Assembly: GCF_030651755.1 (NCBI RefSeq)
Contig: NZ_JAUSBZ010000111.1
Span: 1-38,691 of the forward strand
Reading direction: 5' to 3'
Origin: Phenylobacterium sp.
GTDB taxonomy: Bacteria > Pseudomonadota > Alphaproteobacteria > Caulobacterales > Caulobacteraceae
Length of the DNA: 38,691 nt
Positions within the stretch are counted from its first letter, which is position 1, and each line of letters starts with the position of its first letter. Below, one piece after another: positions 33,273 to 38,691 of the stretch. The notes below the pieces were generated by a model. The model was not told the origin of the DNA, ran no database searches, and saw only the letters and a program-made list of their open reading frames with translations. Position numbers and translations under genes: made by a program.

Positions 33273-33857
33273 ATGACCACAGACGAAGTGCTTGAGGAAT
33301 TCCGCGGCGCCGGCGCCCTGCGAGAGGGCCATTTCGTGCTCTCCTCGGGCCTTCACTCGGCGGTTTTCCTGCAGAAGAATTTGGTCTTCCAGTATCCTGA
33401 CCGGACTGAGCGGTTGTGCAAGGCCCTGGCGGATTTGATCCGCCGCGAGGTGGGCGAGGTCGATGTCTGCGTGTCGCCCGCGGTGGGCGGGATCATCCCC
33501 GGCTACGAGACCGCTCGCCAGCTGGGCGTGCCGTCCATGTATGTCGAGCGCGTGGACGGAAAGCTGCAGTTTCGACGGGCCTTCGCTCTGAAACCCGGCG
33601 CCCGGGTGGCCATGGTCGAGGACATCGTCTCAACGGGGCTGTCCTCCCGCGAGTGTGTCGAGGCGATCCGAGAGGCCGGCGGCGAGGTGGTCTGCGCCGC
33701 AGCCCTCGTCGATCGTTCGGGCGGCAGGGCCGATCCGGGGGCGCCCTTCCTGGTCCTGGCCCGCCTGGACGTGCCGGCCTATCCCGCTGACCAACTTCCC
33801 CCCGAACTGGCGGCGATCCCGATCGAGGACCCCGGCAGTCGGAGGCTGAACACGTGA
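33273..33857 (+). CDS. pyrE: Orotate phosphoribosyltransferase
   Basis: The 194-residue enzyme joins orotate to PRPP to give OMP in pyrimidine synthesis. It shows the N-terminal [20 protein letters not shown] and the PRPP-binding loop [20 protein letters not shown], typical of the short OPRT group. AAGGAG precedes ATG 33273. The stop overlaps the pdxJ start as GTGA, beginning a coupled pyrE-pdxJ-acpS string. Confidence 0.96.
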   Translation: MTTDEVLEEFRGAGALREGHFVLSSGLHSAVFLQKNLVFQYPDRTERLCKALADLIRREVGEVDVCVSPAVGGIIPGYETARQLGVPSMYVERVDGKLQFRRAFALKPGARVAMVEDIVSTGLSSRECVEAIREAGGEVVCAAALVDRSGGRADPGAPFLVLARLDVPAYPADQLPPELAAIPIEDPGSRRLNT

Positions 33858-34615
33858 GCGGTTCCCTGCGTCTGGGGGTCAATATCGACCATGTGGCGAC
33901 CATCCGGAACGCCCGGGGCGCGGCCTATCCTGACCCGGTGCGGGCGGCGGAGCTGGCCCTGATGGCCGGCGCCGACGGCATCACCGCCCACCTGCGAGAG
34001 GATCGTCGGCATATCTCGGACGCTGACATCGACGCCCTGGCGGTGGTTCTGAGGCGCCGCGGGCGGCCGCTGAACTTCGAGATGGCGGTGACCGCCGAGA
34101 TGGAGGCCATTGCGCTCCGCCACCTGCCGCACGCAGCCTGCCTGGTGCCCGAACGCCGGGAAGAGGTGACCACCGAAGGCGGGCTCGATTTGATCAAGGG
34201 CCACAACAATGTCGCCCCGGTGGTCGGCCGGCTGGCGGCTGCGGGCATCCGCGTCTCCTGCTTCATCGACTCAGACCTGGACCAGGTGGCCGCGGCCAAG
34301 GCCATGGGCGCCCAGGTGGTTGAGCTTCACACCGGCGCCTATTGCGACGCCGTGCGCGACGGCGATCCCCGCGCGGCCGAGCACCTGTCGCGCCTGGCCG
34401 CCGCAGCGGCCGAGGCCGGGCGCCTGGGCCTGGAGGTCCATGCGGGTCACGGGATCGACTTTGAGACCGTCAAGCCGATCGCGGCCATCCCGCAGGTGGT
34501 GGAGCTGAATATCGGCCACTTCCTGATCGGTGAGGCCATCTTCATCGGCCTGCCGGCGGCCATCGCCCAGATGCGGACCCTGATGGACCAGGTTCGCGGG
34601 GAGAGGGCGGCGTGA
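33854..34615 (+). CDS. pdxJ: Pyridoxine 5'-phosphate synthase
   Basis: The 253-residue PdxJ closes the pyridoxine ring from deoxyxylulose phosphate and aminoacetone phosphate. Motifs are [72 protein letters not shown] and [15 protein letters not shown]. The start is GTG 33854, overlapping the pyrE stop; its own stop overlaps the acpS start. Confidence 0.97.
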   Translation: MSGSLRLGVNIDHVATIRNARGAAYPDPVRAAELALMAGADGITAHLREDRRHISDADIDALAVVLRRRGRPLNFEMAVTAEMEAIALRHLPHAACLVPERREEVTTEGGLDLIKGHNNVAPVVGRLAAAGIRVSCFIDSDLDQVAAAKAMGAQVVELHTGAYCDAVRDGDPRAAEHLSRLAAAAAEAGRLGLEVHAGHGIDFETVKPIAAIPQVVELNIGHFLIGEAIFIGLPAAIAQMRTLMDQVRGERAA

Positions 34616-35010
34616 TCATCGGCCTGGGCTCAGACCTCGCCGATATCCGGCGGATCGAAAAGACGCTGGACCGGTTCGGGGAACGGTTCATCCGCCGCAT
34701 CTTCACCGAGACCGAGCAGCGGCGGTCCGAACGTAAGCCCGACAAGGCCGCCAGCTACGCCAAGCGGTTCGCCGCCAAGGAGGCCTGCTCCAAGGCGCTG
34801 GGCACCGGTTTCCGCCGCGGCGTTTTCTGGCGCGACATGGGGGTGGCCAACATGCCCTCTGGCGCGCCGACCATGGCGCTGACCAATGGGGCTCTGAAGC
34901 GTTTGCAGGAGATCACGCCGGCCGGCCACAGGGCGGTGGTGCATGTGACCCTGACCGACGACCACCCCTACGCCCAGGCCTTTGTGATCATCGAGGCCGT
35001 GCCCGAATAG
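34612..35010 (+). CDS. acpS: Holo-[acyl-carrier-protein] synthase
   Basis: The 132-residue protein has the AcpS motifs [15 protein letters not shown] (metal-binding Asp8) and [18 protein letters not shown]. It attaches phosphopantetheine from CoA to ACP for fatty acid synthesis. The start is GTG 34612 in a GTGA overlap with pdxJ. The order pdxJ-acpS-lepB-rnc-era is well known in alphaproteobacteria. Confidence 0.97.
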   Translation: MIIGLGSDLADIRRIEKTLDRFGERFIRRIFTETEQRRSERKPDKAASYAKRFAAKEACSKALGTGFRRGVFWRDMGVANMPSGAPTMALTNGALKRLQEITPAGHRAVVHVTLTDDHPYAQAFVIIEAVPE

Positions 35011-35131
35011 CATCAGGGCGTCGGGGAATGGGCGATATGGCCGGCTTCTGGGGCGCTTGGCTTGCTACGGGACGGCCCAGACGATAGCTAATCCCATTCC
35101 GCGCGCTCTTTTCGCGCCCCAAGGACACCGC

Positions 35132-35911
35132 ATGAGTGAGAACGTGCAGAGCGCGCCGGCTTCGGAGAAGCCTGACGCCATCCAGGAGATCGTCGAGATC
35201 GTGAAAACGGTCGTCTACGCCCTGCTGATCGCCCTGGTCCTGCGGGTGCTGTTCTTCCAGCCCTTCACCATTCCCTCGGCCTCAATGGAGCCGAACCTGC
35301 TGGAAGGCGACTACATCATCGTCTCCAAATACTCCTACGGCTATTCCCGCCACTCCATTCCCTTCAGCCCGCCGCTGTTTCAGGGCCGCATCATGGCCCG
35401 CGAGCCTTCGCGGGGGGATATCGTGGTGTTCAAGCTGCCCCGGGATGGTCGCACCGACTACATCAAGCGCCTGATCGGCATGCCCGGCGACCGGATCGAG
35501 ATCCGCGGGGGCCAGATCATCCTCAATGGCGAGCCGATCCCCCGGGAGGCCATGTCGCCGGGGATCATCGACACGGGATACGGCTTCACCCGCGAAGTGA
35601 TGCGCTATCGTGAAACGATGCCCGACGGCCGGACCTATGTGACCTATGACCTGGGTCCCGACGGCGAGATGGACAACAAGGGTCCGTTCCTGGTGCCCGA
35701 GGGCCACTACTTCTTCATGGGCGACCACCGGGACAACTCCCTGGACAGCCGCGCCCCGGCCGAGATCGGGGTGGGCTATGTGCCGGCCGACCATCTGGTG
35801 GGCAAGGCGCAGGTGATCCTGCTGTCCTGGGAACGTGCGGCGTCCCTGTTCAAGCCCTGGACCTGGGTCACCGAAGCCCGGCCCGGTCGGTTCTTCAATA
35901 TCCTCCAGTGA
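35132..35911 (+). CDS. lepB: Signal peptidase I
   Basis: ATG 35132 with AAGGA six bases upstream gives 259 residues; the frame open further upstream is not used. One membrane helix lies at about 23-43 ([20 protein letters not shown]), followed by catalytic Ser51 in [20 protein letters not shown] and the catalytic Lys in [16 protein letters not shown]. The box E motif [14 protein letters not shown] is present. It cuts signal peptides at the periplasmic face of the inner membrane, which here would include the CVNH, Slt and acylase proteins. A 121-bp gap before it may hold its own promoter. Confidence 0.97.
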   Translation: MSENVQSAPASEKPDAIQEIVEIVKTVVYALLIALVLRVLFFQPFTIPSASMEPNLLEGDYIIVSKYSYGYSRHSIPFSPPLFQGRIMAREPSRGDIVVFKLPRDGRTDYIKRLIGMPGDRIEIRGGQIILNGEPIPREAMSPGIIDTGYGFTREVMRYRETMPDGRTYVTYDLGPDGEMDNKGPFLVPEGHYFFMGDHRDNSLDSRAPAEIGVGYVPADHLVGKAQVILLSWERAASLFKPWTWVTEARPGRFFNILQ

Positions 35912-35921
35912 TCCACCGGTC

Positions 35922-36620
35922 ATGAACCGGCGTGCGGCCGCAGTCGCTCAGCTCGAGGCGAGGATCGGCCACCAGTTTGCAGATCGCGACCTGCTGGAGC
36001 GTGCGCTGACCCATGCCAGCGTCGGCGAGGGCGCCACCAAGGTGCGCCACTATGAGCGTCTGGAATTCCTTGGGGACCGGGTGCTGAACCTGCTGGCGGC
36101 CGAGCGCCTGATGGATCTGGACGCTGAGGCGCGGGAAGGCGATCTGAGCCGACGGCTGGCGGAGCTGGTCAACTATCAGGCGTGCGCCACGGTCGCCCGG
36201 GACATCGGCCTGGGAGAGGCCCTGCGGCTCTCGGCCAGCGCCACCAAGATCGGGGCGCGGGACTCAGACACCGTGCTGGGGGACGCCTGCGAGGCCCTGA
36301 TCGGCGCCCTCTATGTGGACGGCGGTTTCGAGACCGCCCGGACCTTTTTCCTGCGCTTCTGGGACGAGGCCTTTGCGGGCCTGAGCGCCCCTCGGAGCAA
36401 GGATCCCAAGACCCAGATCCAGGAATGGGCGCAGGGGCGGGGCCTGCCCCTACCGACCTATGGCGTGGTCGCCCGCGAGGGGCCTGACCACGCGCCCGTC
36501 TTCACCGTCGAGGTGAGGGTCCAGGGCTTTGATCCCGAAGCCGCCCAGGGACGTTCCAAACAGGAGGCCGAGAAGGCCGCCGCCCTGGCCATGCTGTTGA
36601 AACACGAAGGACCACAATGA
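35922..36620 (+). CDS. rnc: Ribonuclease III
   Basis: Start ATG 35922 ([12 protein letters not shown]) gives 232 residues and a 10-bp gap after lepB. The RNase III signature [20 protein letters not shown] is present, with the second acidic region [20 protein letters not shown], then a C-terminal double-stranded RNA-binding domain ([20 protein letters not shown] ending [13 protein letters not shown]). It processes rRNA precursors and structured mRNAs. Its stop overlaps the era start as ATGA. Confidence 0.97.
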   Translation: MNRRAAAVAQLEARIGHQFADRDLLERALTHASVGEGATKVRHYERLEFLGDRVLNLLAAERLMDLDAEAREGDLSRRLAELVNYQACATVARDIGLGEALRLSASATKIGARDSDTVLGDACEALIGALYVDGGFETARTFFLRFWDEAFAGLSAPRSKDPKTQIQEWAQGRGLPLPTYGVVAREGPDHAPVFTVEVRVQGFDPEAAQGRSKQEAEKAAALAMLLKHEGPQ

Positions 36621-37549
36621 CCCGCGCCGGCTTCGTCGCCATCATCGGAGCGCCCAATGCGGGCAAGTCCACCCTCACCAACCGTCTGGTGGGGGCCAAG
36701 GTCTCCATCGTCACCCAGAAGGTCCAGACCACGCGTTTCCCCGTGCGCGGCGTCGCCATTGAGGGCGAAAGCCAGATCGTGCTGGTGGACACCCCTGGCA
36801 TCTTCGCCCCCCGTCGGCGTCTGGACCGGGCCATGGTCCGCTCGGCCTGGGGCGGCGCCGAGGAGGCCGATGGCGTCATCCACCTGATCGATGTCCAGGC
36901 GGAACTCGCCGTGGGCGAGGGGACGGGCAGCCCGGCGGACAAGCGGGCGGTGATCGACGTCCAGACGATCATCGAGGGGCTGAAGGCGTCGGGCCGCAAG
37001 GCCATTCTGGCGCTGAACAAGATCGACGGGATCAAGCGTGAGCGTCTGCTGGCCCTGTCCCAGCGCCTGTTCGACACCGGCGTCTATTCCGAGGTGTTCA
37101 TGATCTCGGCCGCCGACGGCTCCGGCGTGGACGACCTCAAGCGTCGGATGGCTGAACTGGTCCCCGAGGGCCCCTGGCTCTATCCGGCCGAGCAGACGGC
37201 CGACCTGCCCGCCCGCCTGCTGGCCGCCGAGATCACCCGGGAGAAGCTCTATCTGCGGGTCCACGAGGAGCTGCCCTATGCGGCCGCGGTGGACACTACC
37301 GCCTTCGAGGAGCGCCGCGACGGCTCGGTGCGCATCGAACAGACCATCTATGTCCAGCGCGACAGTCAGCGGCCGATTATTCTGGGCAAGAACGGCCAGA
37401 CCCTGAAGTGGATCGGCCAGAAATCCCGCGAGGAGCTCACCGAGCTGTTCGACCGTCAGGTTCACCTGTTCCTGCATGTGAAGGTCGACGAGACCTGGGC
37501 CGACAAGCGCGAGTTCTACGGCGACGTGGGCCTCGATTTCGACGTCTGA
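36617..37549 (+). CDS. era: GTPase Era
   Basis: The 310-residue protein has the G motifs GAPNAGKST (G1), QTTRFPVRG (switch I), VDTPG (G3), LNKID (G4) and ISA (G5), followed by a C-terminal KH domain ([20 protein letters not shown]). Era binds the 3' end of 16S rRNA and aids 30S maturation. It overlaps rnc by four bases and precedes recO by 13 bp. Confidence 0.98.
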   Translation: MTRAGFVAIIGAPNAGKSTLTNRLVGAKVSIVTQKVQTTRFPVRGVAIEGESQIVLVDTPGIFAPRRRLDRAMVRSAWGGAEEADGVIHLIDVQAELAVGEGTGSPADKRAVIDVQTIIEGLKASGRKAILALNKIDGIKRERLLALSQRLFDTGVYSEVFMISAADGSGVDDLKRRMAELVPEGPWLYPAEQTADLPARLLAAEITREKLYLRVHEELPYAAAVDTTAFEERRDGSVRIEQTIYVQRDSQRPIILGKNGQTLKWIGQKSREELTELFDRQVHLFLHVKVDETWADKREFYGDVGLDFDV

Positions 37550-37562
37550 AGGGAGACGTCTG

Positions 37563-38294
37563 ATGGAGTTCGAGGACGACGCCTTCGTGCTTTCGGCCCG
37601 GGCCCATGGCGAGACCGGCGCCATCGTCGATCTGCTGACCTCCGAGCACGGTCGCTACGCCGCCCATGTGGCGGGCGGCGCGTCACGGCGCCTGAAGCCC
37701 TTCCTGCAGCCGGGCGCCCAGGTCCGGGTGCGGTTTCGCGCCCGGGTGGCCGAGCAGCTGGGCGCCGTCACCCTTGAGCCCATGGGGGAGGGACCCGGCG
37801 CCCTCTTCGATGACCCCCTAGCCCTGCATGGCCTCTCGGCGGCGGCGGCCGTGGCCGCCGGCGCCCTGCCGGAGCGCGAACCCCACCACGGCGCCTATCT
37901 GGCCCTGGAGTCCCTGATTTCAGCCCTCGCGGTCCCCGACATCTGGCCGGCGGTGTTCGTGCGGTTCGAGGCGGGTCTGCTGCAGGACCTGGGTTTTGGC
38001 CTGGACCTGTCCAAGTGCGCAGCCACGGGATCGGTGGACGACCTGATCTATGTCAGCCCCCGCACAGGCCGGGCGGTCAGCGCCGAGGCCGGTGAGCCCT
38101 ACAAGGACAAGCTGCTGCGCCTGCCGCCCTTCATGCTGTCGGCGCAATGGGGGCTGGAGGCCGGCGATATCGGGTCTGGTCTCGATCTGACGGGCCACTT
38201 TCTGGAGGCTTTTGTCTTCAATCCCCTCAACCGGCCCCTGCCGCCGGCCAGGGTCTGGATGATCGACCGGCTGTCTGACGCCAACCGCCTGTGA
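37563..38294 (+). CDS. recO: DNA repair protein RecO
   Basis: The 243-residue protein starts with the RecO N-terminal OB fold: DDAFVLSARAHGETGAIVDL, LTSEHGRYAAHVAGGASRRL. The C-terminal helical part (DLGFGLDLSKCAATG, LIYVSPRTGRAVS) keeps only one of the four cysteines of zinc-binding RecO proteins, as in many proteobacteria. RecO loads RecA onto SSB-coated gaps with RecR. ATG 37563 lies 13 bp after era. Confidence 0.95.
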   Translation: MEFEDDAFVLSARAHGETGAIVDLLTSEHGRYAAHVAGGASRRLKPFLQPGAQVRVRFRARVAEQLGAVTLEPMGEGPGALFDDPLALHGLSAAAAVAAGALPEREPHHGAYLALESLISALAVPDIWPAVFVRFEAGLLQDLGFGLDLSKCAATGSVDDLIYVSPRTGRAVSAEAGEPYKDKLLRLPPFMLSAQWGLEAGDIGSGLDLTGHFLEAFVFNPLNRPLPPARVWMIDRLSDANRL

Positions 38295-38320
38295 CGGGGC
38301 GGTTGCGGCGCGCTAAAATC
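38291..38320 (+). promoter_or_regulatory. Candidate housekeeping promoter for parC
   Basis: GTGACGG (38291-38297) resembles the Caulobacter -35 TTGACGS, and GCTAAAAT (38312-38319) fits -10 GCTANAWC with one mismatch, at 14-bp spacing. It overlaps the recO stop and would give a very short parC leader. Confidence 0.45.
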
Positions 38321-38337
38321 GCGCCCACGGAGAATCA

Positions 38338-38691
38338 ATGAGCAAGCACATCCCCCCGCCGTCCGATGGCGACGGCGACCGCATTATCGACGAGCCCCTC
38401 ACCGAGGCCCTGTCGCGGCGCTACCTGGCTTATGCGCTCTCGACCATCACAGGACGGGCCCTGCCGGATGTGCGCGACGGCTTGAAGCCGGTGCATCGGC
38501 GGCTGCTGTTCGCCATGCGCCAGCTCCGCCTGGATCCCAATTCCTCGGCCAAGAAGTCGGCCCGGGTGGTCGGCGACGTGATCGGTAAGTACCACCCCCA
38601 TGGGGACTCGGCGGTCTATGAGGCCCTGGTCCGCCTGGCCCAGGACTTCTCCCAGCGCTACCCGCTGATCAATGGCCAGGGCAATTTCGGC
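38338..38691 (+). CDS. parC: DNA topoisomerase IV subunit A (partial, C-terminus outside window)
   Basis: ATG 38338 with GGAG seven bases upstream; 118 codons are visible to the window edge, with no stop. The visible part shows [57 protein letters not shown] and [10 protein letters not shown]. The catalytic tyrosine lies downstream, outside the window. The RITGRAL-type wording and the position after recO fit ParC better than GyrA. ParC with ParE unlinks sister chromosomes. Confidence 0.9.
   Translation, partial: MSKHIPPPSDGDGDRIIDEPLTEALSRRYLAYALSTITGRALPDVRDGLKPVHRRLLFAMRQLRLDPNSSAKKSARVVGDVIGKYHPHGDSAVYEALVRLAQDFSQRYPLINGQGNFG

Overview
The window is high-GC chromosomal DNA with short intergenic gaps and many ATGA/GTGA stop-start overlaps. 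Gene content and order point to an alphaproteobacterium of the family Caulobacteraceae (Caulobacter or Phenylobacterium type). The evidence is an hfsE-hfsF-hfsG-like holdfast polysaccharide cluster, an EcfG-type general stress sigma factor with EcfG promoters, a rel/spoT gene next to rpoZ, and the alphaproteobacterial block pyrE-pdxJ-acpS-lepB-rnc-era-recO-parC. Taxonomy is an inference from these features; no database search was possible.

Layout. 1-3.6 kb (minus): the polysaccharide cluster (sugar-phosphate transferase, Wzx flippase, start of a family 2 glycosyltransferase). 3.74 kb: tRNA-Ser(GCU). 3.9-5.3 kb (minus): a secreted protein with a cyanovirin-like (CVNH) domain and four 80-residue repeats. 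5.7-10.5 kb: a stress-response block with a soluble PAS/HisKA_2 histidine kinase, an unknown 83-residue protein, an EcfG-type sigma factor, a fused EgtB-EgtD ergothioneine enzyme and a KGG-repeat protein. The sigma gene and egtBD are divergent, and each has a good match to the EcfG promoter (GGAAC-N16/17-CGTT). This suggests one autoregulated sigma factor drives ergothioneine synthesis. 10.6-13.5 kb (minus): an OmpR/EnvZ-like two-component pair and a metallo-beta-lactamase-fold hydrolase.

13.6-20 kb: SNF-family sodium symporter, HrpB helicase, two RNA-methyltransferase-like genes and a TetR regulator. 20-26 kb: soluble lytic transglycosylase divergent from dapA, then smpB, a GNAT acetyltransferase, family 5 uracil-DNA glycosylase, NYN-domain protein and folK. 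26.1-27.5 kb: an accessory interval between folK and rpoZ holding a DUF4160/DUF2442 putative toxin-antitoxin pair behind a perfect 14-bp palindrome, then a lower-GC stretch with a small two-helix membrane protein. 27.5-30.1 kb: rpoZ and the bifunctional (p)ppGpp enzyme. 30.1-33.2 kb (minus): a secreted Ntn-hydrolase acylase and a GNAT acetyltransferase, interrupting the path to 33.3-38.7 kb, the pyrE-to-parC housekeeping block. parC runs off the window.

The most notable system is the 5.7-10.5 kb block: sensor kinase, sigma factor, thiol antioxidant synthesis and a stress protein side by side. It is notable for the single-chain EgtB-EgtD enzyme and because no PhyR or NepR partner gene is visible here.
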